From CAYZQH01 sp050300015 (lineage in GTDB: Bacteria > Pseudomonadota > Gammaproteobacteria > Pseudomonadales > Cellvibrionaceae): DNA of 64,000 bases. The stretch covers positions 124,001 to 188,000 of the forward strand of contig JBNKWZ010000015.1 of NCBI GenBank assembly GCA_050300015.1. Reading direction: 5' to 3'. A program made the translations under genes and the position numbers. This document shows positions 18,017 through 26,644 of this stretch, piece after piece. The number at the start of each line of letters is the position of its first letter. The stretch's first letter is position 1. The notes below the pieces were generated by a model. It saw only the letters and a list, made by a program, of their open reading frames with translations, had not been told where the DNA came from and searched no databases.

Positions 18017-19036
18017 ATGACACTTAAAGTTGGAATTAATGGTTTTGGTCGCATGGGGCGACTAACCTTTCGATGTTTGAACAGTCTGCCAGGGCTGGAG
18101 GTGGTTGCCATCAATGACCCCGGTGGCCCGCTAGCGACTTTCGCCCACTTATTAGAATTCGACTCCGTGCATGGCCGCTGGCCCCAATCGATCTCGGCGA
18201 ACGGTAATAGCTTAATCGTCAATCAACGACCAATCGTCTTTTCCCACAATAATTTAATACCAGAGACGGACTGGCGTGATTGCCACATTGTGATTGAAGC
18301 GAGTGGTAAATTTAATCGCATAACTGACTTACATCACTATCTCGAGCAGGGCGTTAAACAGGTAGTGGTAACAGCTCCAGTCAAAGAAGAAGGTGCTTTG
18401 AATTTGGTGATGGGCGTGAATCACACACTGTTTGACCCAGCCCTTCACCCTATCGTCACAGCCGCCTCCTGTACCACTAACTGTTTAGCACCTGTGGTTA
18501 AAGTAATTCACGAGGCCTTAGGGATTAAACATGGCTCCATGACCACGCTACACAGCATCACCAACACTCAAACCATTATCGACGCCCCCCACAAAGATCT
18601 GCGCCGTGCACGTGCATGTGGGCAAAGCTTAATACCCACCACCACCGGTTCCGCCACGGCGATTACTCATATTTTTCCTGAGCTCAAGGGCAAGTTAAAT
18701 GGCCACGCGGTACGTGTACCTCTAACCAATGCGTCGCTCACAGACTGTGTATTTGAAGTCAACCGAGCCACGAATGCACAGGAGGTAAACCGTCTGCTTG
18801 AAGCGGCTGCAAACACCACGTTAAAAGGGATATTGGGCTATGAAACACGCCCTTTGGTCTCCATTGATTACCAGACCGACCCACGCTCCTGCATCATTGA
18901 CGCACTATCGACACTGGTGGTGAATGATACCCATGTAAAAATTTACGCCTGGTACGACAATGAATGGGGTTATGTAAACCGCACAACTGAACTGGTACAG
19001 TGGATAGCAAACTCGCTTCAATATGCCCCAGCATAA
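18017..19036 (+). CDS. ArsJ-associated glyceraldehyde-3-phosphate dehydrogenase
   Basis: 339-aa NAD-dependent GAPDH with the Rossmann motif VGINGFGRMGR at the N terminus and catalytic Cys152 (AASCTTNC). Its place between arsR and arsJ identifies the arsenate-specific form. With arsenate instead of phosphate it makes 1-arseno-3-phosphoglycerate, which ArsJ exports and which then breaks down outside the cell. It is a second GAPDH, not the glycolytic housekeeping copy, inferred from context. Confidence 0.93.
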   Translation: MTLKVGINGFGRMGRLTFRCLNSLPGLEVVAINDPGGPLATFAHLLEFDSVHGRWPQSISANGNSLIVNQRPIVFSHNNLIPETDWRDCHIVIEASGKFNRITDLHHYLEQGVKQVVVTAPVKEEGALNLVMGVNHTLFDPALHPIVTAASCTTNCLAPVVKVIHEALGIKHGSMTTLHSITNTQTIIDAPHKDLRRARACGQSLIPTTTGSATAITHIFPELKGKLNGHAVRVPLTNASLTDCVFEVNRATNAQEVNRLLEAAANTTLKGILGYETRPLVSIDYQTDPRSCIIDALSTLVVNDTHVKIYAWYDNEWGYVNRTTELVQWIANSLQYAPA

Positions 19037-20252
19037 AATGTCTAAACCCCTGCAAAGCCCTCTGCAACAATACGGTGTCATCACCGGCAATTATTGGGCT
19101 TTTACGTTGACCGATGGCGCCCTCAGAATGCTGGTGGTGCTCTATTTTTACGGCCTAGGGTACAACGCGCTTGAGGTGGCCTTGCTGTTTGTGTTTTACG
19201 AGTTTTTTGGCATTGTCACCAATTTACTGGGCGGCTGGTTGGGCGCTAAAATTGGCTTGAACCAAACCATGAATATGGGGTTGCTAATTCAAATAGTGGC
19301 GTTGGCCATGCTACTGGTGCCGACACCCTGGTTATCGCCGGTTTGGGTAATGGGGGCACAAGCCCTATCCGGCATTGCCAAAGATTTAAATAAAATGAGC
19401 GCCAAAAGCGCCATTAAGCAATTGATTCCCAAACAACAATCCAGCCAATTGTTCCGTTGGGTCGCTCTACTCACTGGGTCCAAAAATGCGCTAAAAGGGT
19501 TTGGGTTTTTGGCTGGTGGTTTGTTGCTATCCACCTTAGGGTTTAAAGGTGCCATTGGGTGCCTACTCGGACTTTTACTGGCCACCTGGTTTGTTAGCCT
19601 GGCGTTACTCAGTCCGCACTTGGGGCAAGCGCAGCAAAAACCAAAGGTCAAACAACTTTTTTCCAAAAGCCGGGTAGTCAATGTACTGTCATTGACGCGG
19701 TTTTTTTTATTCGGCGCGCGTGATATTTGGTTTGTGGTGGCCCTGCCCGTCTTTCTATCCACGCATTGGCAATGGCAGCACTGGCAGGTGGGCGGCTTGA
19801 TGGCCGGCTGGGTCATTGCCTACGGTTTGGTGCAAACCTTAGCCCCGCGAATTGCAGGCTTAGATAAGCGGGCATTGTCTGTAAAAAACGCCGCTGTAAT
19901 ATGGGGCACATGGGTCACAATGGCGCCCCTACTATTAACCGCTATGCTCCTCACCCACACACTCAACCCATGGACATTAGTCGCGGGCCTCGCCGTTTTT
20001 GGGCTTTTATTCGCTGTTAATTCTTCGCTGCACAGTTTTTGGATCGTACATTTTGCCCGCGCAGACGGCGCCTCGTTGGATGTGGGGTTTTATTATATGG
20101 CCAATGCAGCCGGTCGACTGGTGGGCACGGTCTTGTCTGGCCTATTGTTTCAAACTCAAGGGCTTACCTCGTGCTTGCTGGCATCAAGTCTGTTTCTATT
20201 ACTAAGCACTCTGATTTCCATCGCACTGCCTAAGCACTCACCCGAGGCTTGA
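19023..20252 (+). CDS. arsJ: Organoarsenical efflux MFS transporter ArsJ
   Basis: 409-aa major facilitator protein with about 11-12 membrane segments and no signal peptide. The opening YGVITGNYWAFTLTDGALRM and the loop AKDLNKMSAKSAIKQLIP are characteristic of ArsJ. It exports 1-arseno-3-phosphoglycerate made by the adjacent GAPDH. The start at 19023 overlaps the GAPDH gene by 14 nt; an ATG at 19038, just after the GAPDH stop, is equally plausible, and neither has a clear ribosome binding site. Confidence 0.93.
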   Translation: MPQHKMSKPLQSPLQQYGVITGNYWAFTLTDGALRMLVVLYFYGLGYNALEVALLFVFYEFFGIVTNLLGGWLGAKIGLNQTMNMGLLIQIVALAMLLVPTPWLSPVWVMGAQALSGIAKDLNKMSAKSAIKQLIPKQQSSQLFRWVALLTGSKNALKGFGFLAGGLLLSTLGFKGAIGCLLGLLLATWFVSLALLSPHLGQAQQKPKVKQLFSKSRVVNVLSLTRFFLFGARDIWFVVALPVFLSTHWQWQHWQVGGLMAGWVIAYGLVQTLAPRIAGLDKRALSVKNAAVIWGTWVTMAPLLLTAMLLTHTLNPWTLVAGLAVFGLLFAVNSSLHSFWIVHFARADGASLDVGFYYMANAAGRLVGTVLSGLLFQTQGLTSCLLASSLFLLLSTLISIALPKHSPEA

Positions 20253-20349
20253 GGTCTCACAACCCAAAATGCTTAGACCCATAAACACGACAGTTAGAAC
20301 GCCAAGTTCTATAGTGGAAACCCGATAAGCCATATTGAAAACTCCCATT

Positions 20350-20377
20350 TTGATACGCCATGACGCTGCTATATAGT
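20350..20377 (+). promoter_or_regulatory. Predicted sigma-70 promoter of the ferredoxin reductase gene
   Basis: TTGATA (20350-20355) and TATAGT (20372-20377) with a 16-bp spacer, 35 bp before the start codon. A ribosome binding site CCAGGAG lies at 20396-20402. Confidence 0.6.
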
Positions 20378-20411
20378 CTAATCATCCATTTGATCCAGGA
20401 GCAGAACAACC

Positions 20412-21191
20412 ATGGCGGCAGAAGTATTCAAAGAAACAGTTTTGGAAGTCCACCATTGGACTGACACGCTGTTCAGCTTTAAAACCACGCGCAACCCAGG
20501 GTTTAGGTTTCGCAATGGCGAATTTACCATGGTGGGTTTAGAGCAACCAGATGGGCGCCCTCTTTTGCGTGCCTACAGTATCACCAGCGCCAATTACGAG
20601 GAGAACCTGGAGTTTTTTAGCATCAAGGTACCCAATGGGCCGCTCACCTCTCAACTCCAGCACATTCGCCCCGGTGACAGTGTTCTGGTGAACAGTAAAA
20701 GTACGGGTACCTTGGTCACCGACCACCTATTACCGGGTCGATTTTTGTATCTCATCAGCACCGGCACGGGCTTAGCACCCTTTATGAGTATTATTAAAGA
20801 CCCAGAAGTTTACACCCAATATGAAAAGGTGATTCTCACTCACAGTGTGCGCCTTGAAGATGAGTTGGCCTACCGTACGTTTATTGAGACCGAATTACCC
20901 GAGAATGAATATTTTGGCGAGGAAGTTCGGGAAAAGCTCATTTATTATCCCACAGTGACGCGTCAAACCTTTTCCAATACCGGTAGAATTACTGAGAAGC
21001 TCACCAGCGGCGAATTAAACCAAGCCATCGGTCTACCCACTTTAAGCCCTGAAAACGATCGTTTTATGTTGTGCGGCAGTCCCAGTATGCTAAAAGACAC
21101 CTGCGCCATCTTGGACGGTTTGGGTTTTAGTGAGGCGCGTAATGGCCACTCTGGACACTACGTGATCGAAAGAGCATTTGTGGAGCAGTAA
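20412..21191 (+). CDS. fpr: Ferredoxin-NADP reductase
   Basis: 259-aa cytoplasmic FAD enzyme. The FAD-binding RAYSITS motif is near residues 54-60. An NADP-binding region follows with STGTGLAPFMS, and the CGSP loop with the C-terminal VIERAFVEQ is typical of the bacterial subclass. It moves electrons between NADPH and ferredoxin or flavodoxin, for Fe-S and oxidative-stress functions. It has its own promoter; no FinR-type regulator is adjacent. Confidence 0.95.
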   Translation: MAAEVFKETVLEVHHWTDTLFSFKTTRNPGFRFRNGEFTMVGLEQPDGRPLLRAYSITSANYEENLEFFSIKVPNGPLTSQLQHIRPGDSVLVNSKSTGTLVTDHLLPGRFLYLISTGTGLAPFMSIIKDPEVYTQYEKVILTHSVRLEDELAYRTFIETELPENEYFGEEVREKLIYYPTVTRQTFSNTGRITEKLTSGELNQAIGLPTLSPENDRFMLCGSPSMLKDTCAILDGLGFSEARNGHSGHYVIERAFVEQ

Positions 21192-21382
21192 TCCACTGGT
21201 TAGGCGCTGCGTTGCGAATAAAACTTCAAATGCCTGACTGAGGGGCTGATCGGCCGAGGCCACTATCGCGCCGAGGCTGGCCGACAATACTGGGGTTGAT
21301 TGTTGGAATACCTAAAAGGCACGTTGGATTAAGCCAATCGGCGTCAAGAGTGCGCACCCCAAATGTATTAATTGACATCGGT

Positions 21383-21778
21383 TCAGTTAACCAAACGGTA
21401 CTTTTCTTCATAGAAGTAGAGTGTACCAACACTGGTGGTGTCCGTTATTTTGCTCCAAGAGGCGTACAATACATCATCGTTACTTTGCAGCATTTCGCCG
21501 GACACATTCTTCAATATACGCTTCCACTGCCCACCGGATTGATAAGCCTCCAAGAGAAATCGGTTGCGTTTTCTTTTGGACCATGGCAACCACTTGGGGC
21601 ATTCGTAGGTCACCTCATGAAGCGTATTGTTCATCACGCTGAATACAATACGCCCCTTGGCAACACGAAATTCATAAGTATAAGCACCATAAACGCTATC
21701 ATGCGCGCGTGTTTTCAATAGCTGCCCTTTAACCCGCTTAGGGTCAAAGGGTTTTCCAATTTCAAATATTTGCAGCAT
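21383..21778 (-). CDS. Hypothetical protein, 131 aa
   Basis: No signal peptide or known motif. The sequence has alternating hydrophobic/basic strands (YGAYTYEFRVAKGRIVFSV) and a basic patch WLPWSKRKRNRF, suggesting a small beta-rich cytoplasmic protein. The frame ends near the fpr 3' side, convergent with it. Composition looks coding, but I recognise no family. Confidence 0.5.
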   Translation of the reverse strand: MLQIFEIGKPFDPKRVKGQLLKTRAHDSVYGAYTYEFRVAKGRIVFSVMNNTLHEVTYECPKWLPWSKRKRNRFLLEAYQSGGQWKRILKNVSGEMLQSNDDVLYASWSKITDTTSVGTLYFYEEKYRLVN

Positions 21779-21969
21779 ACAAGCTTCACTGGGGTTCTTA
21801 TGGCCGTAAAACTAACGAAATTTTAAAATTTCGTAAAGCAAAGAATACAACACGCTTTATAATTCTATCCACCAGCAGGGCTCAGCAAACCATTTTCAGC
21901 CCAAACACACGCAATGCTTCTACGGTAAACTCTAACCAGGTAGTACAAGAAAAGAACTCGAGACATTCT

Positions 21970-23358
21970 TTATTGATAAACTCGCACATAGTCAATTTCA
22001 TAGGTTGCAGGAAATTGTGTTCCCGAAGGGTCTCCACCGTTGTTACCACCAACAGCCAAATTTAACAGTAAGTAAAAAGGTTTACCGATGAATGGGTTGG
22101 AGCCGTCGGGGTTAGATAGATTGGTCAACTTAGTACTGTTCATTAAGATATTATCCACATAGAGACGGATCTCATCCGCACTCCAATCCATGCGCCAAAC
22201 ATGAAAGCGATCATCCCAATCCGAGTGCTGAAAGCGCAAACGTCGAAGCTCTTGCGTTGCGGAATCCCACGCAGCCGACCAAGCATCGCTATTATCGGCT
22301 TTCCAGGCAACATTGGCTAAAATTTTTCCGTTGTAATATTCCATAATGTCGATTTCACCGCCCTCGGGCCACTTACCTGGCCCAAGCATCCAGAAGGCCG
22401 GCCACAGGCCGGCTCGGGTATCAATACGTGCTCTCACTTCAAAGCGTCCGTAGGTCCAGGATTTTTTATCGCGCGTGTGCAAGCTGGCAGAGGTATAACT
22501 CGCCGCTTCGTAAGGTTCGCGCCGGGCTGTGATGGTTAACAGGCCGTTGCGTACATCCGCGTTCTCGGCCCGCGCCACGGTATAGTATTGGGCTTCATTG
22601 TTTCGCACCCTACCGCGCTCATAGCTCCAGTAGGCCTCGTCTGGTAACCCTTCGTAGTTAAATTCGTCACTCCAAACCAATTGGTCGAAATTGTGTGGGG
22701 GTGGTTCAGGGCTCAATGACCAATGCTGGTTGGTCTGTCCGGTCTCGCCAAACTGGCGAATTTCGGCGCCAGGCTCTGTACTTGCGTTCCAAACTTCTAG
22801 TGCCTTGCCGCTAATTTTACTGACAATACGATAGTAACCATCGCCAGTGGGCTTGAACTCCCACTGTTGCTGGGATTCGCTGATGTAACGGTATTGCTGT
22901 ATGGCCCCACCGTCATTCATACTCCGGTCTTTCACGTCTAAACTTTTGCCGCTATGACCTGCTAACAAGGCGTAATAGCCGTTTTCCAGGTCGACCACAT
23001 CAAATCGCTGATTCAACAGTCCTAGAGGTTCCCATAGGCGAATACCCGCACCATTGTCATAACTGTATTCTGCCACTTCCATCGGTAAACCACTTTCACG
23101 TGCAAAAATGGAATAACGTCCCGTAACAGGCAGTACACCCATCGTTCCTGAGCTCGAACTCGATGTGCTGGAGCTACTGCTAGAAGACGCACTCGAAGTA
23201 CTACTAGAACTGGAACTATTACTGGATGAGCTGGAGGTTGAATTACTGGTGCTTGAGCTTGTAGACGAAGCGCTGCCTCCGGGCGTGGGTTGCCCACCGC
23301 AGCTCAGCAGCAGCGTAGAAAGCATTAAGACCACACCAGCAGCCAATTTGTTAAACAT
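21970..23358 (-). CDS. GH16 lipoprotein with ricin-type (CBM13-like) module and poly-Ser linker
   Basis: 462 aa from the ATG at 23358, preceded by a GGAGG-type site; the frame extends 30 nt further. The lipobox LLSC gives Cys20. A Ser/Thr-rich linker covers about residues 30-70. A ricin-B-like region (about 75-215) holds repeated Q-x-W/F motifs (NQRFDV, QQQWEF, NQHWSL). The GH16 domain (about 225-462) has the active-site motif GGEIDIMEY (Glu335 nucleophile, Glu340 acid/base). The family cleaves beta-1,3(4)-glucans, agar or carrageenan. The exact substrate is not readable here, but laminarin-type glucan is most likely. Confidence 0.93.
   Translation of the reverse strand: MFNKLAAGVVLMLSTLLLSCGGQPTPGGSASSTSSSTSNSTSSSSSNSSSSSSTSSASSSSSSSTSSSSSGTMGVLPVTGRYSIFARESGLPMEVAEYSYDNGAGIRLWEPLGLLNQRFDVVDLENGYYALLAGHSGKSLDVKDRSMNDGGAIQQYRYISESQQQWEFKPTGDGYYRIVSKISGKALEVWNASTEPGAEIRQFGETGQTNQHWSLSPEPPPHNFDQLVWSDEFNYEGLPDEAYWSYERGRVRNNEAQYYTVARAENADVRNGLLTITARREPYEAASYTSASLHTRDKKSWTYGRFEVRARIDTRAGLWPAFWMLGPGKWPEGGEIDIMEYYNGKILANVAWKADNSDAWSAAWDSATQELRRLRFQHSDWDDRFHVWRMDWSADEIRLYVDNILMNSTKLTNLSNPDGSNPFIGKPFYLLLNLAVGGNNGGDPSGTQFPATYEIDYVRVYQ
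23150..23275. repeat. Low-complexity Ser/Thr-coding tract in the GH16 gene
   Basis: Runs of serine codons with scattered Thr/Ala/Asn on the minus strand, analogous to the tract in the xylanase gene. It encodes the flexible linker. Confidence 0.7.
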
Positions 23359-23827
23359 CTTGTACCCTCCCGTCATGGTGATGGCCACGAAAACACTGTC
23401 ATTCCTCGCAGAAACTCGCTGCCAAGAAAACTAAGACAAAGCTTGAACTTAATGCCATACGCCTTTGTTTTTATATAATTTTTATTAATTTTTTTGACGC
23501 CGAGCAATAGCGTCAAACTTCATCTCGACGACAGATAGGTCACATCAATCATCCGACTATAATTCAAGACACCCCAAAATAACGCCAACTGGTCACCATT
23601 CTGGCGAGAGGTGATGGTTTCTCTGGTGGGGTTGAGGGCCGCGCAAGGAAGATAGTTAGGCGCGGGCGGGCCCTTTTGTTGACTTGCCAATAAAAAAGGC
23701 CTTCCATCGGTTCTATTACACGCTCTAAAACACTGAAGCTGGTGTATGAACAACCTGGTATCTAAGATCGCTCATTGGCTTCACTACCAATGAAGGGGCA
23801 TTCCTGCACCAACCATTACCCCGAGGG
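23359..23827. other. 469-bp gap with no firm gene
   Basis: Contains the AT-rich upstream region of the GH16 gene (A/T-rich 23470-23500, TATA-like hexamers on the minus strand). A 77-codon minus-strand frame (23520-23753) has no motif or start signal and is not called. Confidence 0.4.
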
Positions 23828-24082
23828 TCATTTCTGCTGGTTTAATAGTTGATGCATCCACTGCTTCAGTTCTTCAAATTCAAATGGCCAACCCAACTCT
23901 GCGTCATGTAGGTCGCTTCTTAACACGGGGATGCGCAAGCCATATTGCTCCACTAACCCCTCGCCTTCCGCAATTTCCACGAGGACAAATTCAATGGGAG
24001 ATTCCTTGGCAAGCTGGCGTAGCATAGACTCAGCCTTTGCACAAAGGTGACAGCCCAAAGTGGTGTAAAGCTGTATTTGCAT
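23828..24082 (-). CDS. Glutaredoxin-like small thiol protein (DUF836 type)
   Basis: 84 aa with a thioredoxin-like start MQIQLYTTLGCHLC, giving the CxxC Cys11/Cys14. The later IPVL segment matches the cis-Pro loop. This short family is widespread in gammaproteobacteria and probably acts in cytoplasmic thiol-disulfide exchange. No partner is evident nearby. Confidence 0.85.
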   Translation of the reverse strand: MQIQLYTTLGCHLCAKAESMLRQLAKESPIEFVLVEIAEGEGLVEQYGLRIPVLRSDLHDAELGWPFEFEELKQWMHQLLNQQK

Positions 24083-24215
24083 GATTCAATCTCTTAAAAA
24101 AACGCAGTCTAGCGGTTCACTGCCGTGCATGCACGCATCGAACGCACGCTCGCCAGTTTTGTCTACCCAAAACATTGCATCCACTGTAGGCGCTTCAGAG
24201 GAATCGCATTGCGCG

Positions 24216-25517
24216 CTAACTTAACATACCCGCCGTTTGATACGTTGCACGCACAAAGCTAGAAAGACCAACCGTTTGCTCTTGGCGCTCCACCACCCGA
24301 ATGAAATCCAGTAAAAAGCGTGAAGGTACACCTAAATCTTCTGCTTTAACCGCCTGCTCTAACCATTCCTTCGCATAGTCATTAAGACCAAGTTTCGGCC
24401 CATCCTGGGCTGCAGGGATCAATGATTCTGGCGCGAGCACCACCTTTTGTGTGTCAACTTGTTTAAGTTCAAATACAAAAGCTGAAAGCTCTGTGGTGTC
24501 AAGCGCCAAGTCCATGGCTTGCTCAAAGGCCTGATCGAGTTCGCCATTGAAAAACTTGGCCGCAATGGCTTGAGTATCGGCCAGCAGCTCATTAATAGCC
24601 TTAAGTTCACCGGCATCCAGCTCGCCCTCTACCACAAACTCCGTGGACGAACTTTGATGAGAAGCCCTGGCAGCGCCCTGATTAGAGCCTTTTTCGATAC
24701 TGGCGGCCTTTGCATATACCTTCAAAGTAACAAGGTCACCATCTTGAGTTTTGACTTGCAGATCAAAGGTTTGAGCACGCGCGCTCGACTCTGAATAGCG
24801 ACCGCCGAATGAAGATTTTTTCGGTGTCAAATGGGCATACGTGTTAACGGAATTCTCCAGTGTGGCCTGCATAGACTCAATAAGCTTAACCCGGTTTTGA
24901 TCGGCGACACTTAAAGAAGGGCTCAGTAGTTGGGTAAGGGGGTTTTTATCGCCAACTAACGGATCATCCGAAGGATGCGCATCTGCCAAAACGGGCTTGG
25001 AAACCGTTTGAGTGGCCTCGGAAAGCGCCTGGCTCAGAGAGTCGGGCACCGCCAAACCCAGTTCATCTGCCAGGGCCTGAATGCCCTCAAGCACCTGCAC
25101 CTTGGTCTCATTCACAGCGGCACTGACCGCCCCATTCAACTGCCCCATGCCCTCCAGCTGTGCTAGGGCCTCGCTGTACCCCTGCAGAAAGCCTTCCAAC
25201 CCCGCCTCCAGCCGTGTCTGTAATGCCTCAGTATCTGCACCGTCGGCCACATCCCGGCGTAATTGCGCCTCTATGAAGGTAAAAATGGTGTTCGCGTAGG
25301 GATTTCGATTGGGCCCGGTGTTTTCAATGGGTTCTGCACCCGTGACACTGGCCGCTTGACTGCCTTCAGCAGAAATATGCACACTGTCTAACGACCGCTC
25401 AGTTGCCCTTTGGTTGTCCTCGGAGTTGGGTCGCGTACTGTCGGTCGCAGAAGATGCAACGTTTACAGGTAGTTTTGTTGTGGGCATAAACGCCCCTGAA
25501 GAATGAATGCCAACCAT
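24216..25517 (-). CDS. DUF5610-like protein, function unknown
   Basis: 433 aa with a GGAGG ribosome binding site just before ATG 25517. The N-terminal ~70 residues are Ser/Thr/Asn-rich and look disordered. An alpha-helical region (about 70-155, IFTFIEAQLRRDVADGADTE) matches the DUF5610 type as I recall it. The C-terminal half contains a beta-like segment and ends in a helical stretch. No signal or membrane segment. It is divergent from the PP2C gene. Function unknown; the family name is from memory. Confidence 0.7.
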   Translation of the reverse strand: MVGIHSSGAFMPTTKLPVNVASSATDSTRPNSEDNQRATERSLDSVHISAEGSQAASVTGAEPIENTGPNRNPYANTIFTFIEAQLRRDVADGADTEALQTRLEAGLEGFLQGYSEALAQLEGMGQLNGAVSAAVNETKVQVLEGIQALADELGLAVPDSLSQALSEATQTVSKPVLADAHPSDDPLVGDKNPLTQLLSPSLSVADQNRVKLIESMQATLENSVNTYAHLTPKKSSFGGRYSESSARAQTFDLQVKTQDGDLVTLKVYAKAASIEKGSNQGAARASHQSSSTEFVVEGELDAGELKAINELLADTQAIAAKFFNGELDQAFEQAMDLALDTTELSAFVFELKQVDTQKVVLAPESLIPAAQDGPKLGLNDYAKEWLEQAVKAEDLGVPSRFLLDFIRVVERQEQTVGLSSFVRATYQTAGMLS

Positions 25518-25781
25518 CTACAACCTCCCAAATCTAGCGATTATCCCTGCCCAATCAAACCCACGGCTCGACCCTGCAAGTTGAATTCAGTGGATGAAAA
25601 GGTTAGCGGCCAGGTGAGGGGTAACTTGAAGACGTTTTAGACATTAAACCATAGAGGACTCGGTGCCTTCAGTTATAGATGCGAGCCACAGAGTGTGGAC
25701 CGTGCCAGGGTTTCTGGAAACCAGTGTGCTATAGTCCGATGAGACCAAGCATCATCGACTCTCACCAATTTAAGGCTTGCA

Positions 25782-26555
25782 ATGACCCATTGCCAATCCT
25801 GCGCACTCACTGACGTTGGTTTACTGCGCACCAACAACGAAGACACCATCTTCAGCAACCCTGAACTCGGATTGTGGTTGGTCGCTGACGGCATGGGCGG
25901 GCATGAGGCCGGTGAAGTCGCCAGTGCCATTACTCAGCGCACCATAGCGCGAACCATTAAATCTGGCGCAACGTTGGAACAAGCCATACTGGATGCGCAC
26001 AACAGAATTCTTCGTGCAGCAGATTCCGGTGAAGGTAAGCATGGTATGGGTTCCACGGTTGTGGCGCTCCAGGCAAACGAACGCAGCTACCATGTGGCTT
26101 GGGTGGGTGATTCGCGCGGCTATTTGTACTCTCCATCAAAGGCGCCGAAACTGATTCGGCTTACCAAAGACCACTCCTACGTACAAACCCTGTTTGATTC
26201 TGGTGTGATCAGCCAAGAGGAAATGGACCACCACCCAGACAAGAACATCATTACTCAGTGTTTGGGTTCCACGGAGCTTGTGGATATCAAAGTCGACAGC
26301 GTGGCAGATACATGGAAGCCTGGAGAGCGCCTGGTATTGTGTAGCGATGGATTATCAGACAGCGTGAGTGAAGAGACCATCGTCAAATTACTCAGTAATA
26401 ATACTTCTGTAGAGAGCGCCGCCAAAGCTCTTATGCATGCGGCACTGGCAAGCGGAGGCAAAGATAACATCTCTATTGTGGTTGTGGATGCCCCCGTATC
26501 ATTAAAGCCCACTCTTTGGGGGCGGCTGCGCGACTGTTTTAAGCGCCCGGAGTAA
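25782..26555 (+). CDS. PP2C-family protein serine/threonine phosphatase
   Basis: 257 aa soluble PPM/PP2C phosphatase with the metal-binding motifs RTNNEDT, VADGMGGHEAG and CSDGLSD, and KDNISIVV near the C terminus. It removes phosphate from Ser/Thr on proteins; the substrate is unknown. PppA phosphatases of type VI secretion have this architecture, and a double-FHA protein with a sheath-like protein is encoded 20 kb away, but no kinase gene is adjacent. It may equally serve an unrelated pathway. Confidence 0.93.
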   Translation: MTHCQSCALTDVGLLRTNNEDTIFSNPELGLWLVADGMGGHEAGEVASAITQRTIARTIKSGATLEQAILDAHNRILRAADSGEGKHGMGSTVVALQANERSYHVAWVGDSRGYLYSPSKAPKLIRLTKDHSYVQTLFDSGVISQEEMDHHPDKNIITQCLGSTELVDIKVDSVADTWKPGERLVLCSDGLSDSVSEETIVKLLSNNTSVESAAKALMHAALASGGKDNISIVVVDAPVSLKPTLWGRLRDCFKRPE

Positions 26556-26644
26556 GTCCTCTTCATAGCACCGAGGTGCTGCATTGGTTTTTACGGCCGG
26601 TTGAGCCTGATCAATTGAACGCCAGGCTGTAGCAAACACCTACC

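Noticed and set aside
23520..23753. 77-codon minus-strand ORF
   Set aside because: No family, start signal or coding-like pattern; treated as a chance frame.
25782..26555. PP2C gene as part of the FHA/sheath cluster
   Set aside because: It lies 20 kb away on the other strand with unrelated neighbours, so linkage is only a hypothesis.
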